From assembly GCA_029532415.1 (NCBI GenBank), contig JAQOTA010000058.1, positions 806,001 through 870,000 of the forward strand: DNA of 64,000 bases, in the 5' to 3' direction. The translations under genes and the position numbers were made by a program. A model generated the notes under the pieces. It was not told where the DNA came from, made no database searches, and saw only the letters and a list, made by a program, of their open reading frames with translations. The stretch is from Marasmius tenuissimus (lineage: Eukaryota; Basidiomycota; Agaricomycetes; Agaricales; Marasmiaceae). This document shows, piece after piece, positions 1 to 11,310 of the stretch (its first letter is position 1; each line of letters begins with the position of its first letter).

Positions 1-2761
1 TGCTCCCGAGCCCGAACCGGTCGTACAGGAAGCCACCCACCAAGAAGAGGTTCAAGTCACCCCCTTGCGTCGTTCTTCCCGGCCGCGGCGTAGCATCTAT
101 AGCTCATCTCCTCTCAAGGAGGGTACTGTCGCAAGCGATAGTCCTTCATCGAAACCAGACGAAACTCAGAGTCTAGCAGATGCCGGATCGGAATTGGTAA
201 ACGCCGTGCCGTCACCCGCAAGGCGGAAACCCAGGAAATCTGGACATCAGAAATTGGGATCTCTTTCTCCCCACTCCCTCAAACTCCTTGGGGATCTCTC
301 CGGTGAAGGCTCTGAAAGCGTCGCCACCCTTGGCACGGACAACGCCGCAATAGAACCGACAACAGACTCGAACGCTGGCAATAACCGATGGCCAGATGTC
401 GCTCCAAGTACTCCCCCAAATCTGATACCACCAATACGGTTTCCCAGTCCCAAAAGAACGACCCGACCTGCTTCTCCTAATAAATACCAGTTACAACTTC
501 CCAGTTTAGGCTCGTCTTCGCCCGCTCGGCGAATCCCTATATCTGATGCTGTTGCGCAGGGGCAGATGTCGCCGCAGAGAGCTGCTCAATTATCAGCTAC
601 CCGTCCCAGTGGGAGCAACCGGACACCAGCCTTGAGATTGCCGTCGAATGACACTCCTGCGAGACGAGTTCCACTTAATAACACGCTTCCAGGTAGTCCA
701 TCTAAAGCACCTCTGCCGCCCTTACGCATGCCTTTCCCTGAGCGTAGTAGATCTGTGGAACCAATGCCCTCCGAACCTGTACATGTCAAGCGAAGGGGGG
801 AATCGGTTGAGCCGGTGTCGTCCCAGCCTCCAATTCGTCCAAGGGGAGCTCAACCACGGCTCCCCTTCCCTTTCATCCCAGAGGAACAAGAACATACCCC
901 TATAGAACAGCCAACAGAGGGATCTACTCAAGCACAAGCCAGTGAGGTTGCTCCTCTCAAATCACCTACCAAGGCTTCCCGCATACCCCAGTCTACGCTA
1001 AGGCAGGCGACCAGCAAGATTCCACGTAGAGCCACCAAACCATATAGTAGACCGACAGCTTCTACAGCAGCAAGAGAGTCCGCCAGTCGAGTTCGGGACC
1101 AGAGTCCTGCGAAAGTGGCTCAGCCACAGTCCACCGTTTTGGTAAGATTCAACTTTTTCTTTGATACAAAGGGACGGTGTTGACTGTCCTCTAGAAACAA
1201 CCCACCCCAAGTACGGCATCATCATCATCATCCACTCCTACATCGGCGCCTTCATCCAAATCCACCCAACCCATGTCTACCTCCACCAACCCTAGCTTGA
1301 AGCGTAAGAGGCAGGACTCCGGGAAAGCGGTCTCGAAGCCTGTTGTTGTTATTCCTACCAAGTTAAGGCAGGTTCCATCGCCAACCAAGCCTTCGACCAG
1401 CTCCCGGGTGCAACCTAGCCCCATGAAGAAACCGGCGATACAGCGTCTCCGGCTTGTTGAGCCCGAGAAACCCCCCCAGCCTCCGTCTAACGACGTCCCT
1501 GTTGATCCACCAGTTCAAGTTGATCCCGTGGAGCCTACAGCTCAGGATGTCACTGTACCACCCGTTGTTGACCATATACCGCAGGATGGCTCCCTTCCTT
1601 CCGATACACCGACTGTTGATCCTCCACCTCCCTCTGAAGACGTTCCGGAGTCTACGGCTGAAAGTATGCTTGTAGATGCAGAACCCGTGGCTGGCCCATC
1701 CACCATACCTATCGACGACAGTGTCCCTGAGCTATCTTCACAGACAGTAGCGGAGACATACGGTCTGCGTAGGACTACCAGGGCACGCAAACCCGTACCT
1801 GGAACGAACCCTCCATCGACGCGCCGCGCGGTTGATACTCAGGCTCAGCCGAGAAGAAGGAAACCACCAGTTATCCAAGGGACTGGGCCTTTCTCAGGTA
1901 TGACAGTCGGTGATCTACGTCAGCTCACTTCTACGAACACTACGAGAAATCAGCAATACATGACGGCATTACTTGAGACGGAGGTCATAAGGTACTTGAA
2001 GGTTGTTTTTTTAACTCTGTCCACCTCGCTGACGGGATGCTCTCTCCCGCGTTCGTTAGGAGGGAAGGTCCGAGACCTGAAAGTCCAGGAATCAGGGCTA
2101 AAACAGTCTCTCAGAAAGAGGAAGAAGAAAAGGAAAGGGAGAAGAACGCTCGTGCTGAGAGGCGGGCCAACAGGAGTAAACGACGTTCTAGTGAACACAT
2201 GGATGACAACACAGAAGACTCAGAGAAAGCAGAACCTGATGAAGACGAAGACGATGAAGCTTGGGATCAGTTGAATAGTAGCCCAAGTGTTCGTCGCCAT
2301 CGTCGCGGTGCAGGTGAAGATGAGGAATACGTGACTCCAAAGCGACCGAAGAAACTGAAAATAGATGAGAACGGGGATACCGAGATGGAAAGTGAGGATG
2401 CGGAAGAAAAGAAGCGAGTGAAGTGGGATCAGGGGCTATTCACGGAGGTCTTCCTGGACGACATCCAGCCGAGGTCGCGACAAGGCGTTGGGATTGCCGC
2501 GAAAGGCTGCCTTGCTGTTACTGCGAAGGTAATTCGACGTCTTCTTATCCCGCTTGGTGACAATTGCTCACTCATACACAATAGGCACTACAATTGGATG
2601 ACCTGGGAAACATTCCGGCAGCATCCCCTCTAAAGACCCTTGTCCCAGAAAATGTGATTGTCCAGAAATTCGTTTACGACGGTGATTTCCCGGAGGAGCC
2701 TGCCCCTGCCCCGGTTGTGGTCAAGAATACGCGTTCGAGAAAGAAGGGAACCTCATCCTGA
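1..2761 (+). CDS. Ser/Pro-rich basic protein with SxIP-like motifs, 5' end missing
   Basis: The gene enters from the left edge, already in frame, and ends with TGA at 2759-2761. I place introns at 1142-1194, 1992-2059 and 2529-2584; all have GT-AG ends and keep the frame. The visible protein is low-complexity, rich in Ser, Pro and Arg. It carries several S/T-P-A-R-R or SPxK patterns that look like CDK sites, then SRIP (977-988) and SKIP (1013-1024), a Glu/Arg-rich coiled-coil-like stretch around 2100-2200, an acidic stretch, and the basic end VVVKNTRSRKKGTSS. I do not recognise a catalytic domain or the family. Composition suggests a nuclear or cytoskeletal regulatory protein; the SxIP motifs raise the option of microtubule plus-end binding. 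Function is unknown. Confidence 0.75.
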
Positions 2762-2890
2762 TTTACCACCATCTTTGCAGGGTATTTAGGGCAGTAGTAG
2801 CGTCGCATATATCCTAGTCCTATTGTACAATTTTTCATTTTTTTCTTGATCCGTGTACTCGATACATGTTTGCGCACATGTCCGCCGGTT

Positions 2891-4148
2891 CTACGCTTTG
2901 GGTGCTCTGTAGTTGACCGTAGCGCTTGCTTGATTGGTCGGGAACACAAGAACCTGAATAGAAGTGAGAGACGATATCGACGGCAGGATGGTATGTGTAC
3001 CTCCGCAATCTGGACATGAGCTGGTCTGGAAGCGGCCCATACGATTTCCTCGGCGATGTCTTGTCCAGTCACTGTTACAGGGAGTAAGGAATAAAGATTC
3101 TGGGAGAGGAAAAAGCAGACGAACGTGGTTCCAGTCCTTCGTAAACCTTCTTCGCGGCAGAGGCGTCTCCACGGAATCGGATGACGGAGAATTCTGCAGA
3201 GGGTCAGCTCTTTATGACCTCCGAAAGAACGAGATATATACGTACCAGTCTCGACCATACCAGGCTGAATCTCCGTGACTCGAATCGGGGTATTCACCAA
3301 CTCTCTCATCATCGAAGCGGTAAAGGCATGCACAGCGTGTTTGGTAGCAGTGTAGATGCTGCCCCCTGCGTAAGGCTAGTGGAGGCGAGGCAAGATTGGT
3401 TAACGGTTCAATAGCGACTCAATATAAATAACTTACCTCCCGGCCAGCAATACTACCTATGTTAATGAAATGACCGGAGCCTTTGGCTTTGAAATCTACG
3501 ACGCGCCCCAAATCAGTCGAAGATATTCTGGAAGGGCGTTTAACTCACGTTTGACCAAAAGTTGGGTGATAGAAATCAGTCCGAAAACATTCGTTGCGAA
3601 CATCGCTTCGATATCAGCATCCTTGATATCGCCGGCATGTTCAACCCCCAGAACGAATCCGGCATTGTTAACTATAGACAGAAAAGGACATGAGCAGAAG
3701 CCGATAATAGGTCTGATGGCGAGCTCACCAAGCACGTCAACGTCCTTCAGATCCTGTGGAACCTTGTCCCAAAACGAGGCGACTTGGGTTTTGTCGGAGA
3801 CATCCAGCTGCACAGTCGCGAACTTGCCCCCGACGTTCAAACCGGACTCCTTGTGAGCAGCAGCACATTTTTCGGCCACTTCCTTCAGCACCTGAGCTCG
3901 CCGGGCAGCGAGGATAACATTGGAACCAGCCTTGGCGAACAGAACAGCAGCTGCCTATAAAACCCCAGACATTATATTTCAGAATTCAAAGCATTTTCAA
4001 CTGAACGGCACGAGACTGACTGCACCGATACCAGAAGTAGCGCCAGTAACCTGCAGAATGATGATTGAGAAGGAGAAGTATCCAAATTGCACAGAGCACG
4101 TACGAGAACGGTCTTGTTGTGAAGACGGGCGGTGGGGAAAACAGACAT
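2891..4148 (-). CDS. Short-chain dehydrogenase, YMR226C/YdfG-type NADP-dependent
   Basis: This is a classical SDR of the NADP-dependent serine/3-hydroxy-acid dehydrogenase group, probably a cytosolic oxidoreductase of small hydroxy acids or carbonyls. After splicing, the order is the nucleotide-binding TGATSGIG motif, an ILAARR segment typical of NADP binding, NNAG, a catalytic serine in GSIAG, and YTATK as the Tyr-Lys pair. The protein ends with FPTNQAS before a short tail, as in yeast YMR226C. The start at 4146-4148 (MSVFPTARLHNKTVL) leads straight into the Rossmann fold. At least five short introns break the gene; the one inside the glycine motif appears to use the donor GTCAGT. It is divergent from the SET-domain gene, with about 236 bp between the start codons. 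The family is clear; the physiological substrate is inferred. Confidence 0.88.
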
Positions 4149-4384
4149 GGTCGAGTGGGAAGAGTTGAACCGGTGGGATATCAGTCCGCCGTATTTCAAA
4201 GCTCTGTTATCTGATCGTGAAAACAGGCGACATCGAACCAATGACTGGGATGCCGCAATCTTTGCGAATCGACGACCAAGTTGAACAGTCGTGAGCATGA
4301 AGACCCCACTAATTGGGAGCACGGGGTATTTCCTTGCTTCCACCCGGACCACGACGTCCCGATCGCGATATCCCGTCACCTCGG

Positions 4385-5867
4385 ATGATCCACTCAGGAT
4401 GGTCTGAACTCATCGAATGGCTCAACATCCCAGTGCCTCCAGTCTCTCCGAGAAAATCTGGTCAGAATGAAAGTTGCTGTTTCATTCTACTCTAGGCGCT
4501 GACACAAAGGAATAGCCTACGCTGGATATGCTCTCGTTGCCGACAAACACATCAACCCCAATCAAGCTCTATTCACTATTGAACCGGAAAAGGTCCTCAA
4601 CATAAAGACGTTGACACCGCTATACCTAAAACATACTCTGACCGCTACCCAGCTCATCTCTCTTCATCTTCTGTTGAGCAGGGGCAGCAAGACAGCGCCA
4701 TTTGCTCCGTACATTGTCACTTTACCCGACAATTTCGATTTCCATCCTCTTTCGTGGTCTATGCAAGGATCGGCACGCGTTTCATGCCTACCACCTAGCG
4801 TCATTCGCTCCCTGGAAGCTCTGAAGGGCCGATTTCATCGTGATCGCGATGCTGTCTGTCTTTACATGGTGAACCATTCCACCTATTGACACATCGTACC
4901 AGTGGGCAAACCTAGGTTTCCTCTAGAAAAATACAGGGCTGCAGTCAACAGAAGAGATAACCGGTGGGTATCTGTGGGCTTGGTTGTGTGGTCGGTTGCG
5001 CACGTTATTTCCTTCCTCTACTCAAGCTAAGGCCGCTCTCAAAAGTCAACACAAGATGTATCTTTCACCAACTGAAGAACACTCGGTCGGATCCCGACAA
5101 TCTGTCCCTGGTGCCAATCCTCGACTTTGCAAACCATGCTACAGGTTTACCGAGTATGACGCCGGATCCAGGATCTGCCATGGACAGGTCCGCCCAGTCA
5201 GGGAGGCCAGGGAGTTTCACGCTTCGAGCTCCTGCCTCTGTAACGACCATGCCGGACTCCGAGTTATACCTCAAGTATGGCTCTCATTGCAATCAGATTC
5301 TGTTTGTGGAATATGGATTCGTTCTGCGCCGTTCGGAGGCTGAGCAGGCACCCTACGAGGTGGAGGTGAATGATATAGTCGAAACAATGTTCGAAGCACA
5401 GGGCGATGCTGGATTATGGGCTCGGTCGGTTTTGGACGCCGAAAACTACTGGAGGTTTGTCGGGATTTCCGGATCTGTTGGTGCTATCACTGATGCCGTC
5501 GAATAGTGACTACACATTGCACGAATTTGGGCCTTCTTATCGACTGGTAACTGCTCTCAGACTTTACGCATTGGTCCACAGCCACGGAGCACCGATAGGA
5601 GCAGGCTGTTCCGGTTTCCTAGCCCCTTGGAAGGAGACGATTTCGGGCCAAAGTGAGCGCGTTTCAGCAGACAACGAGGCTCAGTGGACGAAATTGCTGA
5701 TTGACAAGATTTGCGAACCGATCATCGTCAGGGCTGACAGGAATTTGAAGGAATTGGACAAAGATGAGGATACAGAGATTGAGAGCATTAGGATCCTCTG
5801 GGAGGAGGAGAGATACGTAGCTCTGTGTACTCTCGAGCGGGTTCGGAATGGCGATGAATTGTCGTAA
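4385..5867 (+). CDS. SET-domain protein lysine methyltransferase (Rubisco-LSMT/RKM/SETD3-like)
   Basis: The spliced product resembles the split-SET methyltransferases that act on ribosomal proteins, cytochrome c or actin. Visible parts are an N-terminal segment ending GIAYAGYALVADKHI, then YLWAWLCVNTRC, then LVPILDFANHA (the NH of the SET core), then YGSHCNQILFVEYGFV, the conserved Tyr/Asn region. A C-terminal helical part like the Rubis-subs-bind domain follows, ending at 5865-5867. I place introns near 4454-4511, 4869-4926, 5001-5044 and 5456-5506. The start ATG at 4385 lies in a context that fits (MIHSGWSELIEWLN); a longer upstream reading from 4313 looks artificial. S-adenosylmethionine is the expected cofactor; the substrate cannot be read from sequence. 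Confidence 0.82.
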
Positions 5868-6086
5868 TTATAACTCTGACATTGAATGAAAGGGTCACCG
5901 CTGGTGCCTTGGCGCTGGTCCATTCACACCGAGACGGCCTGTGGTAAGTAGCGGCCGTGTGAAATTCCCCGTTTTGCACAGCAACTTGGGAATAAGTATC
6001 GCCGTGCAGCGCCCATTTTGAGCTTTCTCTCTTTCTACACAAGTCCAATTTTCTATACCCACTTTCCTTCTCTCCGTTCTAACGAC

Positions 6087-8045
6087 ATGCCTCACGAGCC
6101 ACTTCTAGCTTCTCGCGTTCAAAAGTTCTTCATCGCTACCAGTATGTCAATTCAAAACAATAATTGAGTGATCGACTCTCATACTCAACTTTTATCTTCG
6201 CTCAGTAACAATTCGTCTGTATCGCTCACTGCAATCCGTTGTTTCTCCGCTGAAAAAAGAGTTACAGAGGCAATTGCGGTACTTGTACTCGTTGCGATTG
6301 TATTCCGAAAGGTTGGGAGATACCTGCACTGATTTGGGTGGGACTGATAGTGTTGTTAGGTTGAACAAGAGCGGGATTTCACGGACGGCTTGAAGACCCT
6401 ACCATGTTATCTCGCGCTGTTTGCGCTCGGCGAGTGCGTTCTGCTCCTCTCATTTACCCCCAGAACTTTGTGAACATTTCGGACGGGACAGGGTTTTCGA
6501 GCTTCTGATGGCATTCGACGCACTGCGGATGAGAAACGTGATACAGCTCTTTGGGATGTTATGTGCGTGTGCTGCTGCAATCCGAGCCCCACCTTTGTTC
6601 TGACCCCCTTTGGTAGTGTTCCATTTAGCGATGACAGTGTACGCTGCGGTGCAGATTCCTCAAACCCGAGATGCCATCGTGACCATGAGTGCAAGCGATT
6701 GTGACACTAAGCTCGACCTCTCGCAATGCGACGTTCCCGGCTCCCTATGGCGATCTGTTGAAGGATACTTGATTGCCGCGCCTATTGTCATGGCCGTTGC
6801 ATGGTTTGCCATCGTATTCTGGACGAAGGCTCTGTACGAAGAATTCGGTTGGGCAATATTTCATGTGCGTCTTACTGACAGGTCATCTTCATACAACGGC
6901 TAACTCTGCGTTCAATAGATCGTGGGTGCCAACCGTAAGTCGACCGCTCACCACCTTGCAAACAGGTCGCTCAATCATTTCCGACAGCCAAAATGAAGAC
7001 CATGTACCAGATTTATCAGATTATGTTGTGCTTATGTGCGTGTAACCCGGACAATACCCACGGTTCTGTACCCACTCACGCTCCGCAGTGAAATTCGACT
7101 TCTTCTTCTTTACGGGGGTCACGATGCAGGTACGTCGGTACCTATATACGAAAGACAGTTTTTAAACCCTTGGCTCAGCTCCTCATCCTCGTTCTCAACC
7201 GAGATTCTGCTGAGTTTGGAAGTGAGTTCTCTACACCACGACCAGTTGCGTTTCGATCTCATGTGTATCGTTGATCCTTAGTAACCATCTCTGCTATTCC
7301 GGTATGCGCGTTGGCCTCTTCCGAAAGCATTCATAGCTGATGACGCGACAAGATTGTGCTGTTATTACTTGCACTTTGCGGAATAGCAGTACAGAGAGAG
7401 ATCAAGTGGCTGATGACCATCTCTCTGGTACTGATGTTGGCAGGTAAGCCTTCACTCCAGCTTTTGGTGGCAAGCGACACTCATCCTCGCTCAATAGCTG
7501 AGAGTTACTGTAAGTCACAGTGGTCGATGGACAGAGCACAAAACTGATGTTCCACGCGCTGATCCGCTTTGAATCCTTAGTTGGTGCGTTATGAGTTTAC
7601 CCGGTCGGACCATTCCATAATTAATGGCTTTACGTGCTAGTCTACAAACTAGTCCGCTTCTATGAGCCTGCCACTCGGGGTATTTACTCAACCACGAGAG
7701 CGTCGCTCACTATATTCAGTCAGTATAGGTCTCGGAAGCCCGGGTGGTGGTGACGCTCACATAGACATCCCTCCCACAGCCATAGTAGCCTTCCTCCTAT
7801 TACTTGCGACCTTTGCGGTAGGGTTGAAGACATTCGCTGACTTCGACCGCGGCCTCTTAGATTCCAAACGCACTGGTCAGTCTTATCAACCTGTTACGAC
7901 CAAGTTACAAGTTCTGAATGGTAATGCAAAATCTATAGCGAACAACCCGCGTCCCACTTACTCATCTGACACTCCAGGCAATATGAGCCACAGCAATTCC
8001 TATACGGCTGGAACACATTTGGCTCCTCGAATCTCGATAGAGTAA
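6087..8045 (+). CDS. Multi-pass membrane protein, UPF0658 Golgi-type
   Basis: A gene broken into about a dozen small exons encodes a polytopic membrane protein. It begins MPHEPLLASRVQKFF and runs directly into a hydrophobic segment. Later exons give ALFALGE, LCEHFGRDRVFELL, a membrane segment around 6775-6840, IVGAN followed by KMKTMYQIYQIMLC, KFDFFFFTGVTMQLLILVL, and CGIAVQREIKWLM with a further membrane segment. It ends with FADFDRGLLDSK and a Ser-rich cytosolic tail. I match this, from memory of the family, to the UPF0658 Golgi apparatus membrane proteins of fungi, whose function is unknown. Exon joins in the first 300 bp are the weakest part of the model. The next gene follows on the same strand. 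Confidence 0.65.
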
Positions 8046-8369
8046 TGTCCTGAGACGATGATTATGATGGTTGACGATGGGGGGTTTTGCCTTGGACAAT
8101 TCCTGACAATTCTTGTTTGGATAGTGGTACTTACATATCTATATTGACTTTATCTATTTAGTATCACCATTTTCAAAATGTACCTTCCAGTAATCGTTTA
8201 CCTTGGCTATGGACTCCATGTAGATTCCTTCGGTAGAGTCCTGGAGGCCAACTTCGTTCATCATCCTGTTTTGACATTACCTAAGCCTTCATTGTCCCCA
8301 AGGCCTAAAGCCTTGGCACACGTCCCACTCTATCCTCCACGACCCTCATCTACCAGATCACTTTGGACG
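8046..8369. other. Intergenic: UPF0658-like gene to PAP2 gene
   Basis: The stretch holds the 3' end region of the upstream membrane-protein gene and the promoter of the PAP2 gene. An open frame in phase with the PAP2 start runs back to an ATG at 8178, so part of it may be coding if that start is used. The imperfect repeat gacaattc occurs twice near 8096-8112. Nothing else is apparent. Confidence 0.4.
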
Positions 8370-9049
8370 ATGCCTAGCGACATCCCTGAAGGACGGCTAC
8401 CTTGGTGGCTCATTTTTTTCGACAAGGTGCATCACTTCGCTCGGTCTCAACATCGCTCATCGCTAAAAATCCATGACAGTAGATAAATCTGACTGTTACT
8501 GTCGCCACAGCTCTAGTCAACGTATGGACGGGCTCGATGGGTGTCGCGTATTTTACAGCTGGTGCTACATGCTGCTCTCTGGCGGTCAAGGTCGTGAAGA
8601 AGATGGTACGTCAACCGCGCCCTGTGGTGGTTATGGAGGGTTCTAGGAAGGTGAAGAAGAGTTACGGGTGCGTGCCAATTTCCTTTGTCAGACGGTACTC
8701 CCCATTGAAGACGATGACAACCAGAATGCCCAGTACACATTCGGCCGTCATCACCTTCTACATGTCCTACATGTTTCTCGCCTGCAGTCGACTTCCAATC
8801 CATCCTTCTCTCCCTCGATCCTCATTAACGCGTCTCGTGCCTCCACTCATCTGCGTGCCCTGGGGTGTAGCCATATGCCAATCACGCGTATGGCTAGGGC
8901 ACCATGATTGGGCACAAGTCCTTGCAGGCTGTGCATTCGGAGTGGCCTTTTCTACGGCGTGGTTCATGGCTTGGGTCGGAGGGTTGAATGAGCATGGACA
9001 GGTAGCGGAAAGGTATCTACATTCGTATATTCCCTGGTTTTCGTCCTAG
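8370..9049 (+). CDS. PAP2-superfamily lipid phosphatase (dolichyldiphosphatase-like)
   Basis: An integral membrane phosphatase of the PAP2/haloperoxidase fold. The three signature motifs are present in order: KKMVRQPRP (KxxxxxxRP), SYGMPSTHS (PSGH-like, created by splicing out about 8667-8723), and SRVWLGHHDWAQV (SRxxxxxHxxxD). Between them lie hydrophobic segments (INLTVTVATALVNVW and FYMSYMFLACS). By family, such enzymes hydrolyse dolichyl or other lipid pyrophosphates in the ER membrane. An intron at about 8429-8484 joins LIFFDK to INLTV. I prefer the ATG at 8370 (MPSDIPEGRLPWW), because that is where fungal relatives begin; an in-frame ATG at 8178 would add 64 Pro-rich residues. The tail VAERYLHSYIPWFSS ends at 9049. 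Confidence 0.8.
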
Positions 9050-9252
9050 AGTACGGGAGTGAATGATCTATCGCGGCTCACCAAGACGTGTTCGATTTGA
9101 AGCCGCCAGGTTATGTTCCCTTTGGAAGAAAGCCCTCATGTTCGATGCCTTTGTCATTGTCCTTTCAATGGTAGGGTATGATTCGATTTCCATTGCATAC
9201 AACTTGTTACATTCAAATTACCAGCCCTACAATCCTCGCCGTAATCCCCCAA

Positions 9253-10050
9253 TCACTTTCCATCTTGCAGGGTTTGCCTGAACCAGGCCACCGCGGCGTT
9301 CTTTCCCCTCTCCATCGCATCCCTCTCTCCCTCGATTCCTGGATTCCCTCTCGTGAAGCAGGCATGGTGCACCCCTGGGAAATGCTGGTAATCGAAAGGG
9401 ACTCCCTTTTTTGGCACCTCCTTCAATGTATACTCCTTCAACTCTGGGGTGTAAACGGGGTCGTGTTCTGGAGCGAGAACCTGAACTGGGACCCCGACAC
9501 CTGCAATGTCCTCTTTGGTGAGCCAGGAAGGGTGACCTGTGGAGATGGCATCGACAAGAGGCTTCCCCTCGACGATGTTATCTGCGGCACCGAGTCGGAA
9601 GACAGCCCACCCGCCGAAGCAATACCCAATCGCTCCCAATTTCTCGTACTCCCCTCTCAGCCTCCGGGCGCTTTCAAATATCTCTGGCTCTCGGATGTGT
9701 CGTTGATTCCTACCGACGTAGGCCTGCAACACTGGCTCTGCCGCCGGGAACGTCAAAGAGTCAACGAGGTTTTGTATGAGGTTCTGGGGGAGCTCCTCGC
9801 CGCCAAAGAAATCGGGCATGTACACCGTTGCAGGAATCTCAGACGCGAGATGGTCCGCTAGGAGACGGTTGTTGGGGAATTTCCAGCCCAGCAGGTCATG
9901 GACGAGCAAGATGGCGACCTTGTTGTTGGAGCCCGTGACATAGGCTTGTCCGCCGCTGCATTCAGGGAAGGCGATGGTATTGCCTTGGGGGGTACCAGAC
10001 CATGCAAAGCCGGTTACACAGCAGGATGGGACGGTAGGTTCTTGTGCCAT
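9253..10050 (-). CDS. Dienelactone hydrolase family protein, copy 1
   Basis: A single-exon alpha/beta hydrolase of 265 residues, starting MAQEPTVPSCCVTGFAW. It has the dienelactone hydrolase features: HDLLGWKFPN near residue 50, the nucleophile motif GYCFGG near residue 143, the acid region APEHDPVYT, and the histidine region FPGVHHACFTRG. Cys-His-Asp is the known catalytic triad of this family, which cleaves dienelactones or related esters in aromatic degradation; many fungal members have no assigned substrate. It lies directly downstream of a close paralogue on the same strand. A TATATAAA box sits about 50 bp upstream of its start. This copy has the intact C-terminus KNAAVAWFRQTLQDGK. Confidence 0.93.
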   Translation of the reverse strand: MAQEPTVPSCCVTGFAWSGTPQGNTIAFPECSGGQAYVTGSNNKVAILLVHDLLGWKFPNNRLLADHLASEIPATVYMPDFFGGEELPQNLIQNLVDSLTFPAAEPVLQAYVGRNQRHIREPEIFESARRLRGEYEKLGAIGYCFGGWAVFRLGAADNIVEGKPLVDAISTGHPSWLTKEDIAGVGVPVQVLAPEHDPVYTPELKEYTLKEVPKKGVPFDYQHFPGVHHACFTRGNPGIEGERDAMERGKNAAVAWFRQTLQDGK

Positions 10051-10098
10051 GGCGAAGGAGAAAACTAGGTTAAGGATGGCTCAGATACGTGGAAAAGC

Positions 10099-10106
10099 TT
10101 TATATA
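10099..10106 (-). promoter_or_regulatory. TATA box of hydrolase copy 1
   Basis: Read on the minus strand, TATATAAA lies 49-56 bp upstream of the start codon at 10050. It is preceded by a short block (acgtggaaaagc on the plus strand) that is also present upstream of copy 2. Confidence 0.6.
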
Positions 10107-10230
10107 TGATTTCTGCCTGTGTAGCCATGAATAATATTGCCATATTTCTGCGTATCCTCGTCATGAGTTTGACTGTTCATATTATCAAAGGCCGGAGGAG
10201 TTAGTACGATTTACGACCACCACGACTAGT

Positions 10231-11310
10231 TTATGAGAAATCGAACTCGGTGCCTTCAAGCCGCTTCCATAATCCAGTTTCTCTGGATGAGCCCAAACTT
10301 TCTCTATGAGCAGGGCAGGGAACTGAATCATCTGACATGCACACTTGTATCGAGAGTTCGAAAGAGAGGAACATACTTCGCCATGCATCGTTTTGGCCAG
10401 GTGTTATCCCAATCAGGATAGTACTCTCATGTTCGATGTTCTTGTCATTGCGGGTACGATCCGATTTCCAATGCATACGATACAACTTGTTACATTTGCC
10501 GGCCTCGATCGCCAATCTCCTAATCCTGCTGTCCGTCATGTAGGAACTGCCTGAACCAGGCCACTGCGGCGTTCTTCCCCGCATCTGCGCATCCCTCTCC
10601 CCTTTGATTTCTGGATTTCCTCTCGTGAAGCAAGCATGGTGTACGCCGGGAAAATGCTGGTAATCAAGAGGGACACCCTTTTTGGGCACCTCCTTGAAGG
10701 TGTACTCCTTCAACTCTGGGGTGTAGACGGGATCGTGCTCTGGAGCGAGAACCTGAACTGGGACCCCGACGCCTGCGATATCCTCTTTGGTGAGCCAGGT
10801 AGGATGACCTGTGGAGATGGCATCGACAAGAGGTTTTCCATCGACGATGTTGTCAGCAGCGCCGAGTCGGAAAACCGCCCATCCGCCGAAGCAGTACCCA
10901 ATGGCTCCCAGTTTCTCGTACTCGCTTCGCAACCTCCGGGCACTCTCAAATATCTCTGGCTCTCGTATGTCTCGTTGGTTCCCTTTGATGTAATCCTGCA
11001 GTTCTCCCGGGAACTTGGCATCTACCAGTTCCTGTACGAGGTTTTGGGGCAGGTCTTTGCCGCCAAAGAAGTCAGGTAGGTACACCATTGCGGGAATTTC
11101 AGACGCGAGGTGGTCCGCAAGAAGACGTGTGTTGGGGAATTTCCAGCCCAGGAGGTCGTGGATGAGCATGATAGCGACCTTGCTGTTAGAGCCCGTGACA
11201 TAGGCTTGCCCGCCGCTGCATTCAGGAAAAGCGATAGTCTTGCCTTGGGGGGTACCAGACCATGCAAAGCCGGTTATGCAACAAGGTGGAACGGTTGATT
11301 CCTGCGCCAT
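10231..11310 (-). CDS. Dienelactone hydrolase family protein, copy 2, frameshifted C-terminus
   Basis: A tandem paralogue of the hydrolase at 9253-10050, nearly identical over the first 230 residues, with GYCFGG, APEHDPVYT and FPGVHHACFTRG all kept. After the shared GERDA (around 10590) a net one-base loss relative to copy 1 changes the frame. The usual last 20 or so residues are replaced by about 100 unrelated ones ending ETGLWKRLEGTEFDFS. The lost reading (KNAAVAWFRQ) is still recognisable in the other frame of the same DNA, so the change looks recent. The catalytic residues come before the shift, so the protein could still fold, but the final helix is missing. Alternatives are a sequencing error or a gene on its way to becoming a pseudogene. 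Confidence 0.75.
   Translation of the reverse strand: MAQESTVPPCCITGFAWSGTPQGKTIAFPECSGGQAYVTGSNSKVAIMLIHDLLGWKFPNTRLLADHLASEIPAMVYLPDFFGGKDLPQNLVQELVDAKFPGELQDYIKGNQRDIREPEIFESARRLRSEYEKLGAIGYCFGGWAVFRLGAADNIVDGKPLVDAISTGHPTWLTKEDIAGVGVPVQVLAPEHDPVYTPELKEYTFKEVPKKGVPLDYQHFPGVHHACFTRGNPEIKGERDAQMRGRTPQWPGSGSSYMTDSRIRRLAIEAGKCNKLYRMHWKSDRTRNDKNIEHESTILIGITPGQNDAWRSMFLSFELSIQVCMSDDSVPCPAHRESLGSSRETGLWKRLEGTEFDFS

Noticed and set aside
9178..11079. Plus-strand open frames of 227 and 147 codons inside the hydrolase genes
   Set aside because: They are mirror frames of the two dienelactone hydrolase genes and duplicate with them.
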